Shown here: one piece after another, positions 33,872 to 43,977 of the stretch
How positions within the stretch are numbered: the stretch's first letter is position 1
Layout of the letters: each line of letters begins with the position of its first letter
Origin: Leifsonia sp. TF02-11
GTDB taxonomy: Bacteria > Actinomycetota > Actinomycetes > Actinomycetales > Microbacteriaceae
Length of the DNA stretch: 64,000 nucleotides
Assembly (NCBI RefSeq): GCF_017565305.1
Contig: NZ_JAGEKP010000003.1
Location: 434,001-498,000 of the forward strand
Direction of reading: 5' to 3'
The notes under the pieces: model-generated
The model's database searches: none
What the model was told of the DNA's origin: nothing
The model's input: the letters and a program-made list of their open reading frames with translations, nothing else
Position numbers and translations under genes: made by a program

Positions 33872-34909
33872 TCAGACCGCGCGCACCGGCAGCTTCGTGT
33901 CGTCCTGGTGGTACAGGAACTCCTCGAGCGGGTAGGGCTTGTGCCCGATCGCGGCCGCGATCGCCAGCTGGCCGATCACCGTCTCGACGACCGAGCGCTC
34001 GAAGTGGCCGAGCCCGGCGGGCACCGTCACGATCGTGAGCCCGGGGTGACCCGACGACGGGACCTCCTCGGCCGACGCGGAAGTGACGAGCACGACGCGC
34101 ACCCCCGCATCGAGCACGGAGGACGGGATGGTCGTCTCGCGCCCGTCGCCGAACAGCACGAGCACATCGTCGCTCGACAGCACCTCCATCGGGCCGTGCA
34201 GGTACTGGTAGGTCTCGAACGCGCTGCTCGGCGTGCGCAGACCCTCGCGCACCATGAGCGAGAGCTCGGAGGCCGCGGCGAGCGACGAGCCCCTCCCCAC
34301 GACGTCGATGCTCGTCGCCTGCGCGAGCACCCCGCCGACCGTCTCTGCGATCGACGCGTAGTCGCGGAGGGCGTCGGCGGCGCGGCCGGGGAGCCGTGCG
34401 GCCTCCGCGCCGGCGTCGAGCGCCCCGACGCGGTCGAGGAGCAGGGCGTAGGCGAGGATCGTCGCGGTGTAGCCGCTCGTGTAGACCGGGGAGTCCGGGA
34501 AGCCGCCGAGACCGAGCACGATGTCGGTCGCCTCCCGGATCGGCTGGTCGGGGAAGTTCGTGACGCCGATCCGCGACCCCTGCGGGAGGACGGCAGCGGC
34601 GGCGAGCGGCTCGGGGCTCCGGCCCGACTCGGACACGATGATCGCGTGCTCGGCGCGGACGACGGCCAGCCCGTCCGCCACATCCGAGGCGATCACGGCG
34701 GTGGCGGGCCGCCCGGTCTCCGCGAGCGCGGCGACCGGAACGTGCGCCGAGTTGAGGGAGGCGCCCATCGCGACGATGGCGACGCTCTCGTCCGCGCCCC
34801 AGCCGGGGAGCGCCGCGGCGTCGAGCTCGCGCGCGACGGTCTCGAGGGCGAGCTGCAGGTTGGCGGGCTGGGCGTTCATGGCGTCGATGAAGGATGCGGT
34901 GGGTTCCAT
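33872..34909 (-). CDS. SIS-domain phosphosugar-binding protein (GlmS/AgaS-like)
   Basis: A 345-residue protein with two SIS domains (SVAIVAMGASLNSAHVPVAA, then HAIIVSESGRSPEPLAAAAV; second half DVVGRGSSLAAASELSLMVR). It lacks the glutaminase domain of GlmS. Such proteins isomerise or deaminate aldose/ketose or amino-sugar phosphates. As the last gene of an operon with a sugar kinase and ABC importer, it probably acts on the phosphorylated imported sugar, perhaps as a deaminase-isomerase. The start is the ATG at 34909. Confidence 0.88.
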   Translation of the reverse strand: MEPTASFIDAMNAQPANLQLALETVARELDAAALPGWGADESVAIVAMGASLNSAHVPVAALAETGRPATAVIASDVADGLAVVRAEHAIIVSESGRSPEPLAAAAVLPQGSRIGVTNFPDQPIREATDIVLGLGGFPDSPVYTSGYTATILAYALLLDRVGALDAGAEAARLPGRAADALRDYASIAETVGGVLAQATSIDVVGRGSSLAAASELSLMVREGLRTPSSAFETYQYLHGPMEVLSSDDVLVLFGDGRETTIPSSVLDAGVRVVLVTSASAEEVPSSGHPGLTIVTVPAGLGHFERSVVETVIGQLAIAAAIGHKPYPLEEFLYHQDDTKLPVRAV

Positions 34910-34946
34910 GGTCGTCTTTCTCGATGAGAGGGTCGGGTTCGGGAGG

Positions 34947-35791
<845 letters not shown>

Positions 35792-35795
<4 letters not shown>

Positions 35796-36748
35796 AGCAG
35801 GCTCATCTCGGATCGGCGCAGCAGGCGGAGGTAGAAGAACGTCAGGGCGAGGATGACGAGCACGATGATGTATGACAGCGCGGCTCCCACCCCGAAGTTC
35901 TGGTCAGAGAAGGCCGTGGTGTACGCGTAGTACGCGACGGTCTGCGTGCCGTTGACCGGGCCGCCGCGGGTCATCGCGTAGATGATGTCGAAGACCTTGA
36001 AGGCCTCGACGGTGCGCAGCACGAGAACCACCGAGATCGACGGCACGAGCATCGGGAGGACGATCGACCGGAAGATCCGCGGCCAGCTCGCCCGGTCGAC
36101 CTTCGCCGCCTCGTAGAGCTCGGACGGGATGGAGGTCAGCCCGGCGAGCAGGAAGAACGCCACGAGCGGCGTCGTCTTCCAGACGTCGGCGATGATCACC
36201 GCATTGAGCGCCGTGGTCGGGTCGCCGAGCCACGCCTGGTACTGGTCGATGATCCCGAGCTGGGTCAGGGCCGCGTTGAGCGCGCCGTACTGCGCGTTGA
36301 AGATGCCCTTCCACATCGCGGCGTTGACGATCGTCGGGATCGCCCACGGGATGATGACGATCGCGCGGAACAGCCAGCGCGCCCGGAGCTTCGCGTTCAG
36401 CAGCCCGGCAACGATGAGCCCGAAGACGAGCTCGAGCGCCGTCGACACGATCGTGAAGTAGAGGGTGCGGCCCATCGCCGCCCAGAACCCCGACGAGGTG
36501 AGGACGCCGATGTAGTTCTGCAGCCCGACGAACGGGGTGTCGGTCGCCAGCGCCGAATTGACCTCGAAGAACGAGATCAGCAGGGTTCGCAGGATCGGGT
36601 AGACGATCACCCCGAAGACGGCGATCGCGGCAGGCAGGAGCAGCCAGAAGGCCAGCCTCCCCTGGTTGTCGCGCCTGCGCCGGGTGCGGCGCTCCCGTAC
36701 GGGGGAGCGCCGTTCCGTCTCGACTCCGGCGACCGACACGCCGGTCAC
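35792..36748 (-). CDS. Carbohydrate ABC permease, MalF-like
   Basis: A 318-residue permease with a basic, arginine-rich cytoplasmic N-terminus (RRSPVRERRTRRRRDNQGRL) and six predicted helices. The EAA loop is YEAAKVDRASWPRIFRSIVL near residue 225. It forms the CUT1 channel with the MalG-like protein. It overlaps both neighbours by 4 bases, so the operon is tightly coupled. Confidence 0.9.
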
Positions 36749-38046
36749 TTCTGGCCCGCGTTGGCGGCCGCGACCGCGTCGTCGAGGGCCTGCTGCGGGC
36801 TCTTCTTGCCGAGCAGCGCGTTCTGCAGCTCGACCTGGATGGCCTGCGAGACGGTGTTGTAGTTCGCCACCGGCGGGCGCAGGATCATCGAGTCGTAGGC
36901 CTTGCCCGCCGCGGCGAACACCTCGGGGTTCGTCTTGGTGATCTCGGGCTTGGTGTAGCTGGACTTCCAGTTCGTCATGGAGCTGGTGACGTACTTGTCC
37001 TGCACGGCCTCGCTAGTCATGTACTCGATGAACTTCCACGCGGCCGCCTGGTGCTTCGACTTCGCGCCGATCGCGAGGGCCATCGAGCCGTTCACTCCGG
37101 GGTTGTCCCCGTTCGGGCCGGCCGGCGGCACGGTGACGGCGACCTGGCCGACGACCTTCGAGATCGAGGGGTCGTTCTGGTCGCGGAAGGTGGACTCCCA
37201 GTTCAGCTCCATCGCGGTCTTGCCCGCCGCCATGGACTTGTCGGTGTCGTCCTCGAGGAAGGTCGTCGATGCCGGGTCGGTGAGGCCGTCGTCGATCGAC
37301 TTCTTCATGAACTCCAGGGCCTGGACTCCCGCGCCCTTGTTGATGACGAGCTTGCCGCTGGAGTCGGTGAACTGGCCGCCGAACGCGCCGAGCAGTTCGG
37401 CGTAGTCGCAGACGAGGGCCTCGGCCTGCGACCAGCTCCACGAGATCGGGTACTGCACGATCCCGGCATCCTTGAGCTTCTTCGCGACCGCCAGGACGCC
37501 GTCCCACGTCTTCACGTCGTCGGGGCCGGCGCCGACCTTGGCCAGCATGTCCTTGTTGTAGAAGAACAGCTTCGTGGAGGGGCCCCACGGCACCCCGTAG
37601 TACTTGCCCTGGTATTCGGCGCTGCTGAGCGCGCCGCCGAGCATCTCCGACTTCCAGCTCGCCGGGAAGTTCTTCGTCACGTCGGTGATGATGCCCTTGG
37701 AGGCGAACTCCGCCGGCCAGATCACGTCGAGGTGCACGACGTCGTACGTGCCGGCCGGAGCCGAGGTGACGATCTTGTCGTGCAGCGCCTCGTAGGCGAC
37801 GAACGTCGGCTTGACGGTGATCTTCGGGTTCTTCGCCTCGAAGTCCTTGATCATCGAAGCGACGTCGGACTCGGAATAGCCCGCCTGCTTCATGAAGAGC
37901 GCGTTGATCGTTCCGGTGCCGTCTCCTTGGCTGCCGCCGCCGGAACTGGCTCCCGTCACGCTGCAGGCGCTGAGGGCGAGCGCGGCCACCGCCGCGAGCC
38001 CGACGCCGGCGAGCGTTCGACGTCGCCGAGGGGATGTGATTCTCAT
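36745..38046 (-). CDS. Sugar ABC importer substrate-binding lipoprotein (CUT1)
   Basis: A 433-residue lipoprotein with lipobox ALALSAC (Cys ~28) and an extracellular solute-binding protein family 1 fold (INALFMKQAGYSESDVASMI, YYGVPWGPSTKLFFYNKDML, GGQFTDSSGKLVI). It delivers an oligo- or monosaccharide to the two permeases. A ribosome binding site (GGAGGAAGCC) precedes the ATG at 38046, which overlaps the kinase stop by 4 bases. Confidence 0.92.
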   Translation of the reverse strand: MRITSPRRRRTLAGVGLAAVAALALSACSVTGASSGGGSQGDGTGTINALFMKQAGYSESDVASMIKDFEAKNPKITVKPTFVAYEALHDKIVTSAPAGTYDVVHLDVIWPAEFASKGIITDVTKNFPASWKSEMLGGALSSAEYQGKYYGVPWGPSTKLFFYNKDMLAKVGAGPDDVKTWDGVLAVAKKLKDAGIVQYPISWSWSQAEALVCDYAELLGAFGGQFTDSSGKLVINKGAGVQALEFMKKSIDDGLTDPASTTFLEDDTDKSMAAGKTAMELNWESTFRDQNDPSISKVVGQVAVTVPPAGPNGDNPGVNGSMALAIGAKSKHQAAAWKFIEYMTSEAVQDKYVTSSMTNWKSSYTKPEITKTNPEVFAAAGKAYDSMILRPPVANYNTVSQAIQVELQNALLGKKSPQQALDDAVAAANAGQK

Positions 38047-38999
38047 GGCTTCCTCCGTGATGGTGTTGTTGGTGCGAAGGGGACAGCGTCGGCCGCCTCC
38101 GTGAGTCGCCTGGCCATCGCGAGCGCGCCCTCGACCGGGGGCGCGGCGAGCAGATGGACGGCGTGTCCGAGTCCGCGGGCGCGGAGGCGCTCGCGAAAGG
38201 CCCGAAGCAGGCGTGGCTGGTGGGTGATGACGCCGCCGGCGCAGACGACGTGGTCGCCGACCGCTCCGTGCCGGTGGACGAGCTCCACGCTGCGGGCCAG
38301 CTCGTCCGCCGCCTGGTCGATGACCTGTGCCGCTCGCGGGCTGCCCGCGTCGGCGGCGGCGAAGACGAGCGGTGCCGCAGCTCCCCAGCGGGTGATGCGG
38401 GGATGGACGGTCAGCGCGTTCGACAGCCCGACGATGTCGTCGACGTCGAAGTGGGCGAACAGCGCGTGGGCGAGCTGGTCGAGCGTCTCCCGCTCGTCGA
38501 CGGCGTCGAACAGCGAGCGCACCGCGTCGCGGACGAGGGCCGGCGCACTCCCCGGATCGTTCAGGATGTAGCCGTAGCCTCCGGCGGTGACCGGAGAGCC
38601 GTCGGCACGCCTGCCGACGATCTTGGAGCCCGTGCCGGCGATCACGGCGATGGCTTCGTCGAAACCGGCCGCCGGGCCGAGCAGCTCGACGTCGTTGACG
38701 GTCCAGGTGCGACCGGGCCGGGCGTCGGCGAGGGCCGTCTGGAAGGCCTCGGCCTGCGCGTCGCTGTCGAGCCCGTGCGCCCCGACGGCCAGTGCGGCCT
38801 CTTCGGCGCCGGGGAGGTGGCCGAAGAGCGCCAGCAGGCGCTCGACGCTCGCGGCGGAGTCCAGCCGCCCGTCGACCTGCCACTCGGCCGTGGGAACCGC
38901 GCGGTCGAGGAGCGTCACGCCGGTGGATTCTGCGCGGACGTGCGTCTTCGTGCCGCCGATGTCGATCCCAACGATCACACGTCGCTCCTCTGTCGTCAT
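38043..38999 (-). CDS. BadF/BadG-type sugar kinase (N-acetylglucosamine kinase-like)
   Basis: A 318-residue ASKHA kinase with phosphate-1 motif VIVGIDIGGTKTHVRAES, phosphate-2/adenosine region IAVIAGTGSKIVGRRADGS, GGYGYILNDPGSA and a C-terminal GGVITHQP motif. This resembles N-acetylglucosamine kinases of the BcrAD_BadFG family. It is first in the importer operon, so the imported sugar is probably phosphorylated on entry; an amino sugar is likely but not proven. The start is the ATG at 38999. Confidence 0.87.
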   Translation of the reverse strand: MTTEERRVIVGIDIGGTKTHVRAESTGVTLLDRAVPTAEWQVDGRLDSAASVERLLALFGHLPGAEEAALAVGAHGLDSDAQAEAFQTALADARPGRTWTVNDVELLGPAAGFDEAIAVIAGTGSKIVGRRADGSPVTAGGYGYILNDPGSAPALVRDAVRSLFDAVDERETLDQLAHALFAHFDVDDIVGLSNALTVHPRITRWGAAAPLVFAAADAGSPRAAQVIDQAADELARSVELVHRHGAVGDHVVCAGGVITHQPRLLRAFRERLRARGLGHAVHLLAAPPVEGALAMARRLTEAADAVPFAPTTPSRRKP

Positions 39000-39048
39000 T
39001 GCCAGACACCCGGCGTGATGCCAGGACCTTCTCCCGATCGGTCGGGTT

Positions 39049-39114
39049 ACTTCTTTCCGATCGGAGTGAGAAGAAGTTGGAATGACACTAGAAGCACCAC
39101 CCGCCGTCTGTCAA
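39049..39114 (-). promoter_or_regulatory. Promoter and ROK-type operator of the sugar operon
   Basis: On the minus strand TTGACA (39109-39114), an 18-base spacer and TAGTGT (39085-39090) form a good promoter. Just downstream, ACTTCTT (39071-39077 on the minus strand) and AAGAAGT (39049-39055) make an inverted repeat around the palindrome TCCGATCGGA. Its position over the transcription start suits repression by the adjacent ROK regulator. Confidence 0.6.
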
Positions 39115-39123
39115 GGGCAGCGG

Positions 39124-40344
39124 TCAGAAGTCGATGTACGCGAACCCGTTCACCTCGGCAGCGGCCAGCTCGGCGATCCCCAGGAGCACGCCGTCGTCGC
39201 GATGCGTCGCCGCGGCGACGCGCGGCACCCGGATGATCCTGCCGCGGAGCCGCTGCTCGATCTCGGGGATCACGGTCGCGTCGGCGCCGGCGAAGCTGCT
39301 GCCGAAGACGACCAGCTCGGGGTCGAGCACGATCACCAGAGCGGCCACGGCGATCGCGACCATGTCGAGGATCTCGTCGGCCATCTCTCTGGCGTCGCCG
39401 TCGCCGGTGCGCGCGAGCGCGAACACGTCCTCCGCCGTGATGGTGCCCGAGGCCGGGAGGGTCATCCCGCGTTCGCGCGCGCGCCGGGTGAGCGCGAGCG
39501 ACCCGATGCGGTCCTCCAGGTCGCCGTGCTCGTCGTACGAGCGCTCCAGCGAGGAGCGCTCCATCAGCAGGTAGCCGATCTCGCCGGCCTCCGCCCGCGC
39601 GCCGCGGTACAGCTCCCCGTTGGTGATGATCCCGGCTCCGAGGCCGTTCTCGAGGAAGATGGCGACCAGGCTGGAGAGGCCTTTGCCCGTGCCCGCGTGC
39701 AGCTCGCCGAACGCGAGGGCGTTGGCGTCGTTCTCGACCACGATCGGGACCGTCGTCCGCTCGCGCAGGAGCGTGCCGAACGGCACGCCGGTCCAGCCGA
39801 ACTCCGGCATCGTGCCGACGATGCCGTCGGGCTGCTCCACGACGCCCGGCACGGCGATGCCGGCGGCTAGACACGGTGTGCCGAGCGACTCCGCTGTGGA
39901 GATCAGCTCGTCGAACAGACTGAACACCCGTTCCAGCTGGGCCTGCTGGTCGGCGAGCCGCTCCTCCTCCGGCGCCGCCTTGGTCGCGCGGGGACCGAGC
40001 TCGATCGTGCGCCGGAAGACGATGGTGCCGTCGAAGTCCACGAGGATCCCCGTCACGACGTCCGCACGCAGCTGGATGGCGGCGACCAGGCGTGAGCTGC
40101 CCGCGTACCGCAGGAGGACGGAGGGGCGGCCGCCGCGCGACGGCTCCTGGCCGGCTGCGACCACGAGCCCCTCGTCGACGAGCGTCGCGGTGAGCCGGTT
40201 GATGGTCGCCGGGGCCAGCCCCGTCATCGCGCCGAGCTGCTGCCGCGACAGCGGCCCGGACGCTCGGAGCGCTTCGATGATGGCCGTCTGGTTGACCCGC
40301 GCGAGCGTGCTCGTCGTCGCCGTGCCCCCTGCGCGTCGTGCCAC
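39124..40344 (-). CDS. ROK-family transcriptional repressor (NagC/XylR-like)
   Basis: A 406-residue protein. An N-terminal MarR-like winged helix (TAIIEALRASGPLSRQQLGA, then LAPATINRLTATLVDEG) is joined to a ROK sugar-kinase-like domain (IVVENDANALAFGELHAG, GLGAGIITNGELYRGARAEA). The usual ROK zinc site CxCGxxGC is not visible, as in several regulators. It probably represses the kinase-ABC-SIS operon downstream and is released by the sugar or its phosphate. The start is at 40344 and gives MARRAGGTATTSTL. Confidence 0.88.
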   Translation of the reverse strand: MARRAGGTATTSTLARVNQTAIIEALRASGPLSRQQLGAMTGLAPATINRLTATLVDEGLVVAAGQEPSRGGRPSVLLRYAGSSRLVAAIQLRADVVTGILVDFDGTIVFRRTIELGPRATKAAPEEERLADQQAQLERVFSLFDELISTAESLGTPCLAAGIAVPGVVEQPDGIVGTMPEFGWTGVPFGTLLRERTTVPIVVENDANALAFGELHAGTGKGLSSLVAIFLENGLGAGIITNGELYRGARAEAGEIGYLLMERSSLERSYDEHGDLEDRIGSLALTRRARERGMTLPASGTITAEDVFALARTGDGDAREMADEILDMVAIAVAALVIVLDPELVVFGSSFAGADATVIPEIEQRLRGRIIRVPRVAAATHRDDGVLLGIAELAAAEVNGFAYIDF

Positions 40345-40352
40345 CAGAACAC

Positions 40353-40372
40353 CTTCCGTCGTAGCTCGGAAG
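40353..40372 (-). promoter_or_regulatory. Inverted repeat upstream of the ROK gene
   Basis: CTTCCG (40353-40358) and CGGAAG (40367-40372) are inverted around 8 bases, 9 bases upstream of the ROK start codon. The core TTCCG/CGGAA resembles part of the operator before the sugar operon, which suggests autoregulation. Confidence 0.4.
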
Positions 40373-40414
40373 AACTTTACTATCCGTGTGGAAGGAACGG
40401 GGCGCGGAGTCCGA

Positions 40415-41254
40415 CTATGACCGGAACGGCGCTGACGTCGGGAAGTGCTTGCGCAGCATCACGCCGATTCCGTCCTCGTCGTTCGACAGCGTCCGCTCGA
40501 TCCGCGCGCTCGCGTCGAGACCCTTCGAGGCGTTCGCCATCAGGACTCCGACGCCGGCGTTCTCGAGGAGCTCGAGGTCGGACAGGCTGTCCCCGAAGGC
40601 GATGACCTCGCTGAGCTCACGACCGAGATGCTTCGTCAGCGCGGCGACCGCCGGCAGCTTCACCGCGTGCGAGGAGTTGATCTCGATGACGTGCGGCACG
40701 CGGTGGATGAACGCCTCCGCTCCCACCTCACGCAGCGGCGCTTCGAGAGCGTCCAGTGCCGCACCGTCGCCGCGGAACATCAGCTTGAACACGGTGTCGG
40801 CGGCGACCGCGTCGGCCCGCACCCGCTCGGTGCCGACGGCGCTCGGCCACACGGAGGTGTTCCTGGCCTCCCGCAGTCCCCAGTAGTCCAGCCGGTTCAC
40901 GAACCAGTCGTCGCGCGTGTAGACGCCGATGTGCACGTCGGTCGCCGCGGCGAGTTCGACGAACCGAGCCGTCGCGGCCGGATCGAGAGGGGTCTCGGAG
41001 AGCGTCGTGAACCCGCCGTCCGCCTCCCGCGCCCAGACCAGCGCCCCGCCGAAGGTGGCGTACGACGCCGGGACGCCGAGCTGCTCCTCGATCAGCGCGG
41101 TCGACTGCGGGCCGCGCGCGGTGACGAGGATGAGGTGGATGCCGTCCGTCTCCACCACTCGGCGGATCTCCTCCGCGGTGAAACGCGGGATGCGCTTGTC
41201 GGAGCCGATCAGGGTGCCGTCGATGTCGAGCGCCAGGATGCGCAGTCCGCTCAC
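40415..41254 (-). CDS. Cof-type HAD-IIB family phosphatase
   Basis: A 279-residue protein with HAD motif I LALDIDGTLIGSD, motif II ILVTARGP, a C2B cap in the middle and motif IV VIAFGDSLSDLELLENAG. Cof-type enzymes dephosphorylate sugar phosphates and similar metabolites. The gene is just upstream of the ROK regulator and may belong to the sugar unit. I chose the GTG at 41254 because GGGAGG precedes it by 7 bases. Confidence 0.9.
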   Translation of the reverse strand: MSGLRILALDIDGTLIGSDKRIPRFTAEEIRRVVETDGIHLILVTARGPQSTALIEEQLGVPASYATFGGALVWAREADGGFTTLSETPLDPAATARFVELAAATDVHIGVYTRDDWFVNRLDYWGLREARNTSVWPSAVGTERVRADAVAADTVFKLMFRGDGAALDALEAPLREVGAEAFIHRVPHVIEINSSHAVKLPAVAALTKHLGRELSEVIAFGDSLSDLELLENAGVGVLMANASKGLDASARIERTLSNDEDGIGVMLRKHFPTSAPFRS

Positions 41255-41311
41255 GCCGAGACCTCCCGTCCGGTTGGGCCTCTCCACACTAGCGGCGATC
41301 GTGCTGGGCGT

Positions 41312-43207
41312 TCAGACGCCCCCGCCGCCTCCTCCGCCGCCCCCGCCGCCGGAGAACCCGTCGCCTCCGGTGCCGCCGGAGGACGAGCTGCTCGTCATGG
41401 TCGTGCTTGACGAGATCCCGCTGACCATCTCGGAGAGCACGGCGACGTTGAACGCGGTCTGGCCCGCGTACCACGTCGGTGCCTCGCCCGCCTGCTCGTA
41501 GAACCTCCCGAGCTCGGCCAGCCACTTCTTCTCGTCGCCGAACAGCACCGCCCAGGGGAGCAGCCGCTCTGTGAGCTTCAGCATCTCGCGAGGGTCGTCC
41601 ACGGCGACGGACACCCGCTCCGCGCCCTGCGGCGATTGGAGGTAGCGGATGCGGTCGGCCTCGGCCAGGTGCACGTACATCCGCAGGCCGTCCACGTACT
41701 CGCGGAGCGCCGTTCCCGTGCTCGTCAGCGGCGACCGGGACACGAGGGCGGCACTGGCGATGAAGAGCGCAACCGCTCCGGCCGCGATCCCGAACGGCAC
41801 CGCCCCTCCATAGACGCCGACGATGCACAGCACCGCGGCGATGACGGCGAGCGCTGCCGCCGCCAGCGCCGTCACGACCACAGCGCTGACCGGCCCGCGC
41901 GGTCCGCCGGTCCGGTAGCCGAGCCCCGTCGCGCCTTTGTGCACACGCTTCATGAGGGCCGTGATGCCCTGCGCGACGCGGGTGTTGGAGGAACCGAGCT
42001 GCAGCGTGCTGCCTGGCGTCAGCGACTCCCCGAACAGGGCCTGGAGGAACCGGAGCTCGTCGGCCGTCGGGTGCGGATCGCGGAGCGCCTGACGTCCGGT
42101 CGCCTCGGTCGAGACGAGTTCGAGCGCGTAGGACGGGTGCCCGAAGAAGCCCTTGGCCGCCTCCACCACCCGCACGCGCCCCGAGACGGCGAGGTCGAGC
42201 GTCTGCGCAGGCACCGCCTTCTTGGTGAGGCCGGCCACATCGGCCGCGAGGAGCAGCCCCTCCTGCGGAGGCACGTACTCGGGGATGATCGTTCCGCGCC
42301 CGGGAGCGTCGCGCAGGAAGCGGACACGCACGACGATCGCGCCGACCAGGGTCAGCAGGCCGATCAGCAGGCCGGCGACGGCCGCGTAGCCCCAGCCGGT
42401 GTCGAACAGCCCGTCGGCCCGCGCGGTGAACGTGCCGGGAGCGAAGCCGATCGCGAACGTGAGGTTCTCGTACGCGCCGAGCTTGTCCGCGCTGAAGCGG
42501 AACCCGTCGCCCGTACGCTCGACGTTCGCCGGGTCGGTCGAGCCCTGCGCGCCCCGGTAGGCGGACGCCTCGCCCTGGAGCGCCGACTCCAGGCCGGCGC
42601 CGAGGTGCACGGTGGCGGTGACGCGGTCGAACGGCTGCGCCCACTCGGTGCCGTTGGTGTCCCAGTAGAACTCGTCGTTGTCGGTGTCGGCGAAGAACCG
42701 CGTGACGTTTGTCTGCCGGTAGGTGATGACGTAGGTCTGCTCGCCGTGCACGAAGTCCTTGGCGGCGATCGTCAGCGTGCGGATCCCGTTGGAGGACTCG
42801 CTGGTGTACGGCCGCGGGGTGCCGTTCTGGTCGGTCACCGACACGACCTGCAGATCGGTCGGCTGGCCCTGGTAGTCCTCGACCAGCGAACGCCGCATGC
42901 CGTGGTTCTGGTCGGTCTCGGGAAAGCGGGCGACCAGGGTCTCGACGGTGGTGAGCGTCGAGTGCCCCTGCGCGTCCCGGCCGAGACGGTAGTCCCCGTC
43001 GAAGCTCGCGAAGGTGAAGTCGTCGACGCCGGCGGGGGCGGCGGCGGGGGCGACGTGCTGTGGGCGGGAATCCGCCGCAACAGCGCGGGCGCTCGCCGCG
43101 CTCGCCGCGCCGCCGGTCGTGACGAGGGTCGAAACGGCCACCGCAAGACCGATCGAGAGCAGCCGGCCGATCCGGCCCGGCCGCGAGCCGCGCCCACGCA
43201 CTCCCAC
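41312..43207 (-). CDS. DUF2207 membrane protein
   Basis: A 631-residue protein. A signal peptide (IGRLLSIGLAVAVSTLVTTG) is followed by a beta-rich extracytoplasmic domain (DDFTFASFDGDYRLGRDAQG, then TYVITYRQTNVTRFF, the DUF2207 hallmark). A membrane helix lies at ~260-280, then a cytoplasmic region, two helices near 450-500 and a glycine-run C-terminus. DUF2207 proteins are widespread in actinobacteria, with unknown function. The start is the GTG at 43207. Confidence 0.87.
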   Translation of the reverse strand: MGVRGRGSRPGRIGRLLSIGLAVAVSTLVTTGGAASAASARAVAADSRPQHVAPAAAPAGVDDFTFASFDGDYRLGRDAQGHSTLTTVETLVARFPETDQNHGMRRSLVEDYQGQPTDLQVVSVTDQNGTPRPYTSESSNGIRTLTIAAKDFVHGEQTYVITYRQTNVTRFFADTDNDEFYWDTNGTEWAQPFDRVTATVHLGAGLESALQGEASAYRGAQGSTDPANVERTGDGFRFSADKLGAYENLTFAIGFAPGTFTARADGLFDTGWGYAAVAGLLIGLLTLVGAIVVRVRFLRDAPGRGTIIPEYVPPQEGLLLAADVAGLTKKAVPAQTLDLAVSGRVRVVEAAKGFFGHPSYALELVSTEATGRQALRDPHPTADELRFLQALFGESLTPGSTLQLGSSNTRVAQGITALMKRVHKGATGLGYRTGGPRGPVSAVVVTALAAAALAVIAAVLCIVGVYGGAVPFGIAAGAVALFIASAALVSRSPLTSTGTALREYVDGLRMYVHLAEADRIRYLQSPQGAERVSVAVDDPREMLKLTERLLPWAVLFGDEKKWLAELGRFYEQAGEAPTWYAGQTAFNVAVLSEMVSGISSSTTMTSSSSSGGTGGDGFSGGGGGGGGGGGV

Positions 43208-43309
43208 TGTGTTTCCCGCCGTCCTCCGCCCGACCGGACGGTGTCTGCCGGCTGCCGGACCACCCGGCAGCGCGCAACCATCCTGGCACCATCTCCCACC
43301 GAGGCGCGG

Positions 43310-43927
43310 CTAGTGCAGGGATGCGTCGCGCGGCCCTACCTTCCATGTCGTGAACTCGGCGACGAACCCCGCGCGTTCAGGCGCGCAGAGGTAGGGTCCT
43401 GCCACGACCACAGCGTCTCCGTGAGGCGACCACGGCGCGAGTCTGATGAGTTCGAACTCCTCGTCTTCTGCCTTGGCGCGGACAGAGAGCGCCCCGGAAG
43501 CCCAACTCGCCCGAATCGTGACCTTCTTGTCCTGCCACCGGGGAACCGGCGCCGTGGACCAGTCTGAATACGCATCCGTGACGACGGTCGACAGGCGAAG
43601 GACGCCGTCCACGTATTCCGTTCCGGCCTTGACCCAGTGGTCTCCGTCCACGCGCACGATCACCCCGGCCTGATCGAACTGTTGCGACATGTCGGCCACG
43701 AACTCCACTTCCACGGCCGTGTCGACATCGAAACGTCGGAGCAGGCCGTGTGCGGAGTCCCGCTCGAACCCGTACGACGTCTTCTGCCACGCATCACTGC
43801 CTTCGATGGCTTCGACACGAAGGCCTCCGGAGGGCGTGTCCGTGACGGACGCGGGCGGATTGCGCCACGTGCCCTGATCCCAGGGAATGTCTCGCACGAG
43901 CGTTGCCGGGGTGGTGCTCTGTGTCAT
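43310..43927 (-). CDS. DUF1349 concanavalin-like protein
   Basis: A 205-residue soluble protein with the DUF1349 pattern: IPWDQGTWRNPPASV, WQKTSYGFERDSAHGLL, FDQAGVIVRVDGDHWVKAGT and VVVAGPYLCAPERAGF. The fold is a beta-sandwich lectin/glucanase type, and yeast relatives are annotated as regulators of enolase. It probably binds a carbohydrate. Its position next to the APC permease and FGGY-kinase cluster suggests a part in that pathway. ATG start at 43927. Confidence 0.83.
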   Translation of the reverse strand: MTQSTTPATLVRDIPWDQGTWRNPPASVTDTPSGGLRVEAIEGSDAWQKTSYGFERDSAHGLLRRFDVDTAVEVEFVADMSQQFDQAGVIVRVDGDHWVKAGTEYVDGVLRLSTVVTDAYSDWSTAPVPRWQDKKVTIRASWASGALSVRAKAEDEEFELIRLAPWSPHGDAVVVAGPYLCAPERAGFVAEFTTWKVGPRDASLH

Positions 43928-43977
43928 CGATCGTCCTTCCGCCTGACGATGGCCCTCGCCGGCGATCTGCCGTCCCT

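Noticed and set aside
41312-41350. Glycine-run at the end of the DUF2207 gene as a simple repeat or frameshift hotspot
   Set aside because: Glycine-rich C-termini are usual for this family, so it needs no special explanation.
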